Both the position numbers and the translations under genes were made by a program. A stretch of 64,000 nt of DNA. It comes from CAZNSX01 sp964575845. Lineage in GTDB: Bacteria; UBA8248; CAZNSX01. The stretch covers positions 124,001 to 188,000 of the forward strand of contig CAZNSX010000003.1 of NCBI GenBank assembly GCA_964575845.1, written 5' to 3'. A model generated the notes under the pieces. That model was not told the DNA's origin and searched no databases. It worked only from the letters and a program-made list of their open reading frames with translations. Position 1 is the first letter of the stretch, and each line of letters opens with the position of its first letter. Positions 41,873 through 50,396 of this stretch are shown here, piece after piece.

Positions 41873-42598
41873 GTGAGGGTAGCGGGGATCATACTGTCCA
41901 GGGCTGGCAGCAAGGGGGTGCCCAATAAAAACCTGCTCCTCCTTCTCGGAAGGCCCGTCCTCACCTATACCTTCGAACACGCCCTTTGCGCGCGCCTGAT
42001 CGAGCGGGTTTTCCTTTCCTCGGAAGATGAGGGGGCCCTCTGCCTGGCCGAGGAGTGGGGGATCGAGACCATCCGCCGCCCGGAAGCTCTCGCCAACGAC
42101 TCTTCCCCCATCGAGCAGGCACTCAACCACGCCCTCGATGAGCTCGCGGCCCGCCACGGCTACAGGCCCGAGGTGGTGGTCGTCCTTTATGGAAATATCC
42201 CCGTGAGGAGCGAGACCATAATCGACGATTGCATAGAGGACCTCATCAGGACGGGTTGCGACAGCGTGAGGAGCTTCAGCCCCGTGGATAAGCATCATCC
42301 CTTCTGGATGAGCCGGATAGAAGGCGGCCGCGTCGTTCCCTTTTTTGAGAATAAGGTTTACCGCCGCCAGGATCTCCCCCCTCTCTTCATCCATGACGGT
42401 GCGGCTCTCGTCCTCAGAAGGAAGGCCGTTAGGAAAACCCTTAGCGGAAGGGGGCTCTTGGAAGGGGATGCGCGTGGGGTAATCCAAGAAAGCCATCTCA
42501 CCGTCGATATCGACACACCCAGAGACTTGAAGCTGGCGGAGCTTTTTCTCAGGGAGAAACTAGCCCTTGGAAGTCCTTCTCATCTACCTTCCCCATAG
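41873..42598 (+). CDS. CMP-sugar synthetase (NeuA/PseF/LegF-like)
   Basis: This 241-residue cytidylyltransferase has the N-terminal AGSKGVPNKNLLLLLGRPVL nucleotide-binding motif, ERVFLSSEDE, PEVVVVLYGNIPVRSETIID and a C-terminal VDIDTPRDLKLAE. It activates a sialic-acid-like sugar with CTP for the Maf transferase. The start is GTG, 10 bases after the dehydratase. The 3' end overlaps the next gene by 32 bases. Confidence 0.88.
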   Translation: MRVAGIILSRAGSKGVPNKNLLLLLGRPVLTYTFEHALCARLIERVFLSSEDEGALCLAEEWGIETIRRPEALANDSSPIEQALNHALDELAARHGYRPEVVVVLYGNIPVRSETIIDDCIEDLIRTGCDSVRSFSPVDKHHPFWMSRIEGGRVVPFFENKVYRRQDLPPLFIHDGAALVLRRKAVRKTLSGRGLLEGDARGVIQESHLTVDIDTPRDLKLAELFLREKLALGSPSHLPSP

Positions 42599-43988
42599 GC
42601 TCCAGGACGCGCCGAGGCATTTCCCCCTGGGGTTGGGAATCCTGGCCCAGGTGCTCCGGCTTCGGGGCCATGAGGTCAAGGTTCTGGATATCAATGGCGA
42701 GCGGCCGAGCAAGGGCGAGCTCTGGAGGAGGCTGGCCCGGTGCTCCTTTGATGCAGCCGGCATAGGGGGCCTCACGAGCGCCTATCGCTATGCCAAATGG
42801 CTCCTCCCGCTGCTTAAGCGGCGAAACCCCGGGGCGAGGGTCGTTGCAGGAGGGAGCGTCGCCAGCCCCATACCGGAGCTTTTCCTGCAGAATAACCCCT
42901 CCGCCGACGCCGTGGTCATGGGCGAGGGGGAGGAGACCCTGCCGGAGTTGCTTACGGCCTGGGAGAGGGGAGAGGACATCTCCCGGGTAAAGGGCGTCGC
43001 TTTCAGACGCAACGGAAAGGTCTTGCTGACACCACCTCGGGCGCCCATAGAGAACCTGGACTCCATACCATATCCCGCGTGGGAGCTCTTCCCCATGGAG
43101 GTCTACCTGAGCCATCCAGTAGTGGGGGTCGGCCGCGATATGAACGTCATAACAAGCCGCGGCTGCCCCCACGGGTGCACCTATTGCTACAGGCTCTTCG
43201 GCCGAAATTATCGGTTCCGCTCGGCCGAGAAGATGGTGGAGGAGATAGCCATCCTCAAGGAGCGCTACGCCATAGATTTCGTCTCCTTTCAGGATGACTG
43301 CTTTGTGGTCAATAGAAAAAGGGTCTTCGATTTCTGCGACCTGCTCGAAGCCTCTGGCCTCGGGGTAAAGTGGTCCTGCTGCGGCAGGGTGAACATCTGC
43401 GATGAGGGGATGCTGCGGCGCATGAAAGAGGCGGGATGTGTTTCGGTGAGCTACGGGATCGAGAGCGGAAGCCAGCGGATCTTGGATATCATAAGAAAGG
43501 GCGTCACCGTGGAGCAGGCCAGGAGGGCCATAAGCACCACAAGGTCCCTCGGCCTCAGGGCGCCTGTATCATTCATGCTGGGGGTTCCGGGAGAGACTCC
43601 CGAGAGCATTCAGGAGACGATAGGTTTCTGCCGGGAGGAGAAGGTCCCCCTTCAGTCCATCATGCTCGCCACTCCCTATCCCGGCACCCCTCTTTATGCC
43701 TGGGCCCTGGAGCAGGGCCTCATTGCCGATGAGGAGGACTACCTCAAGCGCCTCGGCGACTGCCTCGATTTCACCATCAACCTGACGGACTTCACAGATG
43801 AAGAGCTCCTCCACTGGCAGAGGCGCATTCCGGAGGAGGTATGCCGCGATTTTCGCTGGCCGAGCGCGGAGGAGAATGAAAAGGAGGAGAGGGCCCTCTA
43901 TGGAGATGAGCTCTTCGAGAGGGCCATTCTTCAGCGGGACTCCACCTTTCTTTCTCACCGCCGGGCTCACGGATTCAACGAGGCCTGA
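42567..43988 (+). CDS. Radical SAM enzyme with B12-binding-like N-terminus
   Basis: This 473-residue protein has an N-terminal Rossmann-type, cobalamin-binding-like domain at about 1-140 (LLIYLPHRLQ, GILAQVLRLRGHEVKVLDIN, VMGEGEETLPELL). The radical SAM domain begins near 190 with SRGCPHGCTYCYR, the CxxxCxxC 4Fe-4S site, and carries SYGIESGSQRILDIIRKGVT, MLGVPGETPES and ATPYPGTPLY. The class includes methyltransferases and hopanoid/oxime-type enzymes; the substrate is unknown. It lies next to sugar genes, so methylation of the flagellar glycan is one possibility. The start is TTG. Confidence 0.85.
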   Translation: MEVLLIYLPHRLQDAPRHFPLGLGILAQVLRLRGHEVKVLDINGERPSKGELWRRLARCSFDAAGIGGLTSAYRYAKWLLPLLKRRNPGARVVAGGSVASPIPELFLQNNPSADAVVMGEGEETLPELLTAWERGEDISRVKGVAFRRNGKVLLTPPRAPIENLDSIPYPAWELFPMEVYLSHPVVGVGRDMNVITSRGCPHGCTYCYRLFGRNYRFRSAEKMVEEIAILKERYAIDFVSFQDDCFVVNRKRVFDFCDLLEASGLGVKWSCCGRVNICDEGMLRRMKEAGCVSVSYGIESGSQRILDIIRKGVTVEQARRAISTTRSLGLRAPVSFMLGVPGETPESIQETIGFCREEKVPLQSIMLATPYPGTPLYAWALEQGLIADEEDYLKRLGDCLDFTINLTDFTDEELLHWQRRIPEEVCRDFRWPSAEENEKEERALYGDELFERAILQRDSTFLSHRRAHGFNEA

Positions 43989-44230
43989 TTCCCTCCGAGC
44001 CACCCTTCTGAAGGCTACCCACACCTGCGTGTTTGATAAGGCTCTTAGGAGAGGGCCTTTTCTTGAGTCCGCAGAGAGGGCTCCTTTCCGACGAACCTTA
44101 TCCCCCCAGCGAGCCCTCGCCCCTAACTCCTTGAAATCTGGATGAGAAACTGCTACCCTTTTGGCCGAGCTTTCCTCAGCCTATTCGGGAAATTTTTTTT
44201 GACAGCTTTTCTTCTGGAGCCTTTGGCAAT

Positions 44231-45610
44231 ATGGCCAGAAAGCCTTGGGGTGGACGGTTCAGGAAGGATAGCAGCCCTTCGGCCGAAGCCTTCACCCAGT
44301 CCATCTCCTTTGACCGGCGCCTGGCACCCTATGATATCCGGGGCAGCATAGCCCACGCCAGGATGCTCTCCCGGATAGGGGTGATTACCAGAGCAGAAGG
44401 GGAGAAGCTCGTGCGGGGCCTTAAGGCAATCGAGCGGGAGATAGAAGGGGGAAGGTTCCCCTTTGACGAGGCTCTCGAAGATGTCCACATGAACGTCGAG
44501 ACCCGCCTGACGCAAAAGATTGGCCCGACGGGCGCGAAGCTCCATACGGGAAGGAGCCGGAATGACCAGGTCTCTCTTGACCTGAGGCTATATCTTAAAG
44601 AGGAGATAGCCGAAGTTATGAGGGGGATAGATGGGCTGCGTGAGGTTCTTCTCGACCTGGCGGAGGCCCATCTGGATCTCGTCATGCCCGGCTACACTCA
44701 CCTACAGCGCGCTCAGCCCGTAAGGTTCAGCCACCACCTTCTGGCCTACTGCCAGATGCTGCTGCGTGACAGGGAGCGCTTTGAGGCCTGCCTCAAGAGG
44801 ACCGATGTCCTCCCCTTGGGGAGCGGCGCTCTTGCGGGCTCGGGGTTTCCCGTGGATAGGGCTTTTCTGGCAAAGGAACTGGGCTTCAGTGCAATAAGTG
44901 AGAACAGCATCGATGCTGTGAGCGACAGGGATTATGCCGTTGAATTTTGCTTCTGCTCCTCCCTCCTCATGATGCATCTTAGCCGCCTCGCCGAGGATCT
45001 CATCCTCTGGGCGACAAGGGAGTTTTCCTTCGTGGAGCTTCCCGAGGAGTTCTGCACGGGCTCCTCCATGCTCCCCCAGAAGAAAAACCCCGATGTGGCG
45101 GAACTCGTGAGAGGGAAGACGGGACGTGTCTATGGCCATCTCATGGGGCTCCTCACCCTGATGAAGGCGCTTCCCCTCTCCTATAACCGGGACCTCCAGG
45201 AGGACAAGGAAGCCATCTTCGATACGGCCGATACCGTGCGAGCCTCCCTTGAGGTCATGGCCGGGATGCTCAGAGGCATAAAACCCAAGGGGGATGTGAT
45301 GGAGGAGGGGGCTGGAGGGGCCCTCTTGGCTGCGGACCTGGCCGATTATCTCGTTGGCAAGGGTCTTCCCTTCAGGGAGGCTCACAGGATTGTAGGCGGG
45401 GTTGTGGCTCAATGCCTTGAGACGGGAAGAGAGCTTGAGAGCCTGGAGCTCAAGGAGCTGAAGGGGTACTCTCGAGTTTTTGGAGCCGATTTCAAGGAGG
45501 CCCTGGACGTGAGGCGCTCGCTCGAGAGAAAGAGCACATACGGGGGTACCTCGAGGAAGAGCGTGCTGGGGCAGATTCGCCGTGAGAGGAAGAGGCTCCG
45601 TGGTGGCTAA
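44231..45610 (+). CDS. argH: Argininosuccinate lyase ArgH
   Basis: This 459-residue enzyme splits argininosuccinate into arginine and fumarate. Hallmarks are KPWGGRF at the start, HTGRSRNDQVSLDLRLYLKE, GYTHLQRAQPV, and the superfamily signature GSSMLPQKKNPDVAELVRGK. Length is standard. ATG 44231 has CTGGAG 11 bases upstream. The 242-base gap after the radical SAM gene shows no gene. It overlaps a tiny lipoprotein gene and heads the arginine/lysine block. Confidence 0.97.
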   Translation: MARKPWGGRFRKDSSPSAEAFTQSISFDRRLAPYDIRGSIAHARMLSRIGVITRAEGEKLVRGLKAIEREIEGGRFPFDEALEDVHMNVETRLTQKIGPTGAKLHTGRSRNDQVSLDLRLYLKEEIAEVMRGIDGLREVLLDLAEAHLDLVMPGYTHLQRAQPVRFSHHLLAYCQMLLRDRERFEACLKRTDVLPLGSGALAGSGFPVDRAFLAKELGFSAISENSIDAVSDRDYAVEFCFCSSLLMMHLSRLAEDLILWATREFSFVELPEEFCTGSSMLPQKKNPDVAELVRGKTGRVYGHLMGLLTLMKALPLSYNRDLQEDKEAIFDTADTVRASLEVMAGMLRGIKPKGDVMEEGAGGALLAADLADYLVGKGLPFREAHRIVGGVVAQCLETGRELESLELKELKGYSRVFGADFKEALDVRRSLERKSTYGGTSRKSVLGQIRRERKRLRGG

Positions 45611-45737
45611 GGCACTCTTTCTCCTGGTGGCGGCTCTGCTCCTTTCTTTTTCCCTCTCCTGCGGGAAGAAGGGAGACCCAGAGATCCCCAGGAAGCCCGT
45701 GATTCCGGGAATGAGCCTTTGGGTGGGCTTTCGTTAG
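45603..45737 (+). CDS. Tiny LptM/YifL-like lipoprotein
   Basis: A 44-residue frame starts at GTG inside the argH stop region (8-base overlap). It encodes VAKALFLLVAALLLSFSLSC followed by GKKGDPEIPRKPVIPG. A hydrophobic signal helix, a Cys at residue 20 and the CGKKGDPxxP motif match the LptM (YifL) family. That lipoprotein supports LptD maturation and in E. coli sits beside dapF. The lipobox (SLSC) is imperfect. Position between argH and lysA matches many proteobacterial genomes. Confidence 0.72.
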   Translation: MAKALFLLVAALLLSFSLSCGKKGDPEIPRKPVIPGMSLWVGFR

Positions 45738-45768
45738 GGGCGCTCTGAGGGTGGGGTTCTGACCGCGC

Positions 45769-47064
45769 ATGCACTACTTTCATTACAAAGAGGGCACCCT
45801 CCACTGTGAGGAGGTCCCCATAAGGAAGATAGTCGAAGTCGTGGGGACCCCTCTCTATATTTACAGCCACCGCACGCTTGAGCGCCACTTCAGGGCGTTT
45901 CAGGAGGCTTTCAGGGAGGTTCCGCACCTCGTCTGTTTCTCGGTCAAGGCAAACTCAAACCTCGCCGTGCTCAGGACCTTTATCAATCTGGGAGGGGGCC
46001 TGGACGTGGTCTCCGGGGGGGAGCTTTTCCGCGGCCTTCGGGTAGGCGCGGACCCCGAGAAGGTGGTCTTTGCCGGCGTGGGGAAATCGGATGCCGAGAT
46101 AGCCTATGCCCTGCGCAAAGGCATCCTCATGTTCAACGTGGAATCCGCGGAAGAACTATCGGCCATAGAGGATGTGGCCCGGAGGATGGGGTGCGTGGCG
46201 CGGGTGGCACTCAGGGTGAACCCGGATGTGGACCCCCGGACTCACCCTTACATCGCCACAGGACTCAGGCGGAGCAAATTCGGGATAGATATCCGAAGGG
46301 CTGAAGAGGAGTATCTCGCCGCCCAGGACCTCCCGCACCTGAGCGTTGAGGGCCTTCACTGCCACATCGGCTCCCAGATTGTGGATAGCGCGCCCTTTGT
46401 GGATGCCGTGGGAAAGATGCGGGAGCTTGCGGAGAGGCTTAATAGCAAAGGTCTCGCGATAAGCTATCTCAACCTGGGAGGTGGCCTCGGGATAACCTAT
46501 AAGGATGAGGCTCCGCCTCACCCGAAAGATTTTGCCGAGGCTCTGCTCCCGGCCCTGAGCGGGTTCTCGGGCACCTTCATCCTTGAGCCGGGAAGAGTGA
46601 TTGTGGGAAATGCCGGAGTTCTGGCGGCAAGGGTCCTCTACACCAAGAGGGGTGAGGAGAAGCACTTTGTAATCGCCGATGCCGCCATGAATGACCTGAT
46701 AAGGCCGAGCCTCTACGGCTCCTTCCAGGATGTCATCCCCGTGGAGGAGGCTCTGGGAAGGGAGGAGAAGAGGCTCTCGGACCTCGTCGGCCCCATCTGC
46801 GAGAGCGGTGATTTCCTCGCCCGCGACCGGGAGCTCCCACCCTTCTCCCGCGGAGACCTTCTTGCGGTTATGACCGCCGGAGCCTACGGCTTCACCATGT
46901 CCAGCAATTATAACTCCCGCCCCAGGGCCGCGGAAGTGATGGTCAGGGGGAGTGAGTTTCATGTGGTGAGGCGAAGGGAGGCCCATGAGGACCTCATACG
47001 GGGGGAGGAGATCCCGGATTTCCTCCGGCCCGAAGGGGTGAATGCCCGAGGAGAGGGCGCATGA
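45769..47064 (+). CDS. lysA: Diaminopimelate decarboxylase LysA
   Basis: This 431-residue PLP enzyme makes lysine from meso-diaminopimelate. The PLP lysine is in CFSVKANSNLAVLRTF (about residue 60). GLDVVSGGELFRGL, LHCHIGSQI, NLGGGLGITY, EPGR, the CESGDFLARDRELP cysteine of the partner subunit and AGAYGFTMSSNYNSRPR are all present. ATG 45769 starts MHYFHYKEGTLHCEEV, the usual N-terminus. It overlaps dapF by 4 bases (ATGA). Confidence 0.97.
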   Translation: MHYFHYKEGTLHCEEVPIRKIVEVVGTPLYIYSHRTLERHFRAFQEAFREVPHLVCFSVKANSNLAVLRTFINLGGGLDVVSGGELFRGLRVGADPEKVVFAGVGKSDAEIAYALRKGILMFNVESAEELSAIEDVARRMGCVARVALRVNPDVDPRTHPYIATGLRRSKFGIDIRRAEEEYLAAQDLPHLSVEGLHCHIGSQIVDSAPFVDAVGKMRELAERLNSKGLAISYLNLGGGLGITYKDEAPPHPKDFAEALLPALSGFSGTFILEPGRVIVGNAGVLAARVLYTKRGEEKHFVIADAAMNDLIRPSLYGSFQDVIPVEEALGREEKRLSDLVGPICESGDFLARDRELPPFSRGDLLAVMTAGAYGFTMSSNYNSRPRAAEVMVRGSEFHVVRRREAHEDLIRGEEIPDFLRPEGVNARGEGA

Positions 47065-47888
47065 AAGAGAGGATAGAGTTCTATAAACTCTCGGGGAGCG
47101 GGAACGACTTCATCGTAATAGATAACCGCGGGGGGCTGTTCGCGCCAGAAGAGATGGCTCCTTTTGTGAGGAGGGTCTGCTCCAGGCGGAGCTCCGTCGG
47201 GGCCGACGGCCTCATCTTTATCGAGAATTCAAGCAGGGCGGACTTCAGCTGGCGCTTCTTCAACTGTGACGGCAGCGAGGCCGAGATGTGCGGCAATGGG
47301 GGAAGATGCGCCGCGAGGTTCGCGCAGCTTAAGGGGATAGCACCCGCGCGGCTCGTCTTCGAGACGGCAGTGGGGCTCGTGGATGCCGAGGTCAAGGGGA
47401 GACGGGTGAGTCTAAGGCTCATGGACCCAGAAGGCCCAGGCCGTGAGCTCAAGGCTTCGGTCGATGGCAAGGACTACACGGTTTACCCCGTATCAGTCGG
47501 CGTACCCCATGCCGTGCTCCTCATGGATGATATTTCGGAGCTTGATGTGGAGGGGCTCGGCCGGAAGCTCCGGTTCCACCCCCTTTTCTCGCCTGCTGGA
47601 GCCAACGTGGACTTTGTCCGGCTCCTCGACCCTCATTCCCTTGAGCTCAGGACCTATGAGCGCGGCGTTGAGGCTGAGACCCTGGCCTGCGGCACGGGAG
47701 CTGCGGCGGCGGCCCTCGTGGCCGCGAAAGTGGGGGGTGCAGCCTCCCCCGTATCCTGTAAGACCAGGGGAGGGGAGACCCTCACCATATATTTTGAGAA
47801 GAAGGAAGGCCGTTTCACGGAGCTATACCTTGAGGGCGATACAACCCTGGTCTATCGGGGGGAGCTCACCGAGGAGGCCTGGACCTAG
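47061..47888 (+). CDS. dapF: Diaminopimelate epimerase DapF
   Basis: This 275-residue enzyme interconverts LL- and meso-diaminopimelate. Both catalytic cysteines are visible, in EMCGNGGRCAARFA and in ETLACGTGAAAAAL. The N-terminus FYKLSGSGNDFIVIDNRGG is typical. It is translationally coupled to lysA and 19 bases before dapB. Confidence 0.97.
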   Translation: MKERIEFYKLSGSGNDFIVIDNRGGLFAPEEMAPFVRRVCSRRSSVGADGLIFIENSSRADFSWRFFNCDGSEAEMCGNGGRCAARFAQLKGIAPARLVFETAVGLVDAEVKGRRVSLRLMDPEGPGRELKASVDGKDYTVYPVSVGVPHAVLLMDDISELDVEGLGRKLRFHPLFSPAGANVDFVRLLDPHSLELRTYERGVEAETLACGTGAAAAALVAAKVGGAASPVSCKTRGGETLTIYFEKKEGRFTELYLEGDTTLVYRGELTEEAWT

Positions 47889-47907
47889 AGGCCGGGAGGG
47901 GTCTGCC

Positions 47908-48729
47908 ATGGAAGAGGAGAGGGGGCTCAAGGCGGTTGTGGCGGGAGCGGGCGGAAGGATGGGACGGTCCATCGTCAGGGCCTTAGTCCAGGACAGCGGC
48001 TTCGAGCTCGTGGGCGCCTTCGAGCGAAAGGGAAATTCTTTTGTCGGAAGGGATGCGGGAGACCTCGCCGGAAGCGGAAGGGCGGGGATCGGCATAGTGG
48101 ATGAGGTCGCGAAAGCCCTTCTCATGGGAGGGGACGTGCTCATAGACTTCAGCGCTCCTGACGCCACCGCAGATAACCTCACCGCGGTCGCGCCCCGGGG
48201 CATGGCCGCGGTCGTGGGGACCACGGGCCACACACCCGAGCAGAAGGCCGCGATAGAGGGCCTCTCGAAGAGCCTTCCCCTGGTCATGGCCCCCAACATG
48301 AGCGTTGGCGTGAACGTCATGTTCCGCCTTATCGGCGAGGCGGCCAGGCTCCTCGGCAAGGGGTATGACGTGGAGCTTCTCGAAGCCCACCACCGCTTCA
48401 AGAAGGATGCCCCGAGTGGAACGGCCCTCAGGATGGCCGAGGTTCTCTCCCGGGCCAGAGGCTGGGAGCTCGGGAAGGTGGCCCTCCACGGAAGGGAGGG
48501 CATCCTGGGCGAGCGGCCCGGGGAAGAGATAGGCGTCATGGCCCTTCGTGGAGGGGACCTCGCCGGCGAGCACACGGTTTTCTTCCTGGGCACGGGCGAG
48601 CGTCTTGAGATAGCCCACAGGTCCTCAAGCCGGGATAACTTCGCCATCGGCGCGCTCAGGGCCGCCCGCTGGGTCGTGGGCAAGAGCCCAGGCCTCTACG
48701 ACATGTTCGACGTCCTCGGCCTGAAATAG
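47908..48729 (+). CDS. dapB: 4-hydroxy-tetrahydrodipicolinate reductase DapB
   Basis: This 273-residue enzyme has the Rossmann motif VVAGAGGRMGRSIVRALV, DVLIDFSAPDATADNL, the signature EAHHRFKKDAPSGTALRMAE and the C-terminal HRSSSRDNFAIGALRAARWV. It reduces the DapA product on the way to lysine and peptidoglycan. ATG 47908 has GGGAGGG upstream; the frame is open far upstream but that part shadows dapF. dapA, usually between dapF and dapB, is absent. Confidence 0.97.
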   Translation: MEEERGLKAVVAGAGGRMGRSIVRALVQDSGFELVGAFERKGNSFVGRDAGDLAGSGRAGIGIVDEVAKALLMGGDVLIDFSAPDATADNLTAVAPRGMAAVVGTTGHTPEQKAAIEGLSKSLPLVMAPNMSVGVNVMFRLIGEAARLLGKGYDVELLEAHHRFKKDAPSGTALRMAEVLSRARGWELGKVALHGREGILGERPGEEIGVMALRGGDLAGEHTVFFLGTGERLEIAHRSSSRDNFAIGALRAARWVVGKSPGLYDMFDVLGLK

Positions 48730-48809
48730 GGCTGGGCGTTTTTGTGCGTCACTTTCTCGCCTTAATTTCGCCTCTCACTCCAAGCGCGACTCCTCCAGAG
48801 GGGGAACGG

Positions 48810-50006
48810 CTAAGAGCCATCCCCGGTCCGCGGCAGGCCCGGCCGGTCAAGCGGTTTAGCAGAGGGAAGAAGCAGGGAGAGCAACCCCGCCAGCACCGCG
48901 ACGCCGCCGAAAAAGAGGAAGGCCGCGGGCAGGCCCCAGAGGTCGGCCATGTAGCCGCCCACAAGAGGTCCCATGCCGCTCATGGCCGAGTTCATCGTGA
49001 AGATGTAACCGACGGTGGAGGCGCCCAGCTCGGGCGGAGTGAGCTCAAAACCGAATGCAAAGATGACAGACCTCAGGGCCAAGAGAAATACGCCCGCGGC
49101 GCATATGGCCACGACCAAGGGGAGCCCATGGGGAAGCCTGCCCGCAAGGGCCAGCGCAAGGCCGCCGACCGCCATTCCAACGGCCATGACGGGCCTTCGA
49201 CCGAGCCGGTCCGAGACCGCGCCCACCAGCGGCTCGGGCAGGGTTGAAGAGAGCGAGAGCAGCAGGAGGTAGACTCCCACCCAGGCCGAGCTCAGGCCCA
49301 GCTCCCTCAGCACGAGGAAGGGGAGGAAGGTCTCCGCGCCCCGAAACGCGACCCACCTTCCGCTCCCTATGAGGGAGAGGGCCAGGAGGCGGTGGTTCTT
49401 TATCACGCCTTCCTTGAGGTGCGACCAGCCTCCCTCCCGCCGAACTTCCGGGCTCCCGAAGGGCGGAATCAGGGCCAGAAGCAAGAACGCCACAGCGATG
49501 CCCGGCATGGCGTTGGCCACAATGAGGGGACGCCAGCCGTGACTGAGGAGCAGGTAGCCTATGAAGAGGGGCCCCAGCGCGTAGCCCAGATTAGCGCCCC
49601 CGCTGTGAATCCCAAAGGCGAAGCCCCGCCTGTCGCGGTAACTGTTGCCCAGCAGGGCCATGGCGGGTGGGTGCCAGATATGGGTGAAGATCCCTGTGAG
49701 CGGCAGCAACAGGATGAGGAAGAAGAAGCTTCGGGCAAAGCCAAGAGCGACCATTGAGAGCGAGAGCCCCACGAGGCTTGTGAAGAGGATGGTCCTTCCC
49801 TTGCCCTTCATGTCGAAGAAGGCTCCTGCTCCCCCGCTCGCCAGTGCCCACGCCAGGCTCCTGAGAGCCAAGAGCGCTCCCACCTGGGAGAGGGAGAGGC
49901 CCAGGTCTCGGGCTATGAAGGGCAGCAGCGGGCCCAGCATGCTGCCGTACCAGTGCTCAACCCCGTGGCACGCGGAGAGGGTAAAGAGAAGTCGAAGGCT
50001 CTGCAC
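48810..50006 (-). CDS. Major facilitator superfamily transporter
   Basis: This 398-residue membrane protein has about 12 helices. The loop motif FDMKGKGR after helix 2 and SDRLGRRPVMAVGMAVG in the second half are MFS motif-A positions. The N-terminus LRLLFTLSACHGVEHWYGSM and the IWHPPAMALLG segment recall fosmidomycin-resistance-type efflux proteins. Start: GTG at 50006 (minus) with AGGAAG upstream; the frame continues to 50576 but that extension is not membrane-like. It is convergent with dapB and divergent from the ElyC-like gene. The substrate is unknown. Confidence 0.85.
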   Translation of the reverse strand: MQSLRLLFTLSACHGVEHWYGSMLGPLLPFIARDLGLSLSQVGALLALRSLAWALASGGAGAFFDMKGKGRTILFTSLVGLSLSMVALGFARSFFFLILLLPLTGIFTHIWHPPAMALLGNSYRDRRGFAFGIHSGGANLGYALGPLFIGYLLLSHGWRPLIVANAMPGIAVAFLLLALIPPFGSPEVRREGGWSHLKEGVIKNHRLLALSLIGSGRWVAFRGAETFLPFLVLRELGLSSAWVGVYLLLLSLSSTLPEPLVGAVSDRLGRRPVMAVGMAVGGLALALAGRLPHGLPLVVAICAAGVFLLALRSVIFAFGFELTPPELGASTVGYIFTMNSAMSGMGPLVGGYMADLWGLPAAFLFFGGVAVLAGLLSLLLPSAKPLDRPGLPRTGDGS

Positions 50007-50396
50007 TCGAGGTCTTCCTGACTTGGTGAGTCCTCTGAAACAAAATGGCCTATTATAATGGGTTCCCCTCGCCCGGCCATATGAATTTTGGCAGAAGCAG
50101 CGGGTGAAATTTATTATAGCGGGTGGAGGATGGAGGACCCGGCTGCAGTCGCGGTAGGGGATGGGATAGAGAGGTTCAAAAGAGATTTTGGCTCTGAGAG
50201 CCTCCATTTCGAGAAGAATTTCTTTGACTCCATGTCTGAGTTCCCTGAAGCAATATGCTTCGATATAATCAATGGGCGGCTGGACCGGGAGGGCTGCTCG
50301 GAAGTGGGTTTGCCCGAACAATTGAAGGGAGAACGCCGAGAGATGATGGAGCACCGGCCAAATCAGCCGCAGCGAAGGTCCAGGAGGGGCTGTCTC
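50007..50396. other. Divergent intergenic region with TATAAT boxes
   Basis: Between the two divergent genes. It is richer in A/T than its flanks and contains TATAAT at 50054-50059 (overlapping a minus-strand copy at 50052-50057) and again at 50264-50269. The -35 partners are weak. An open + frame from 50088 runs through it, but its protein has no recognisable features. Confidence 0.5.

Noticed and set aside
44199..44204. TTGACA as an argH promoter
   Set aside because: It lies only 27 bases before the ATG, too close for a -35 box with a usable -10 and start site.
50088..50396. N-terminal extension of the ElyC-like frame
   Set aside because: A strong AGGAGGGG and a signal peptide begin at 50397; the upstream part shows no features and contains TATAAT boxes.
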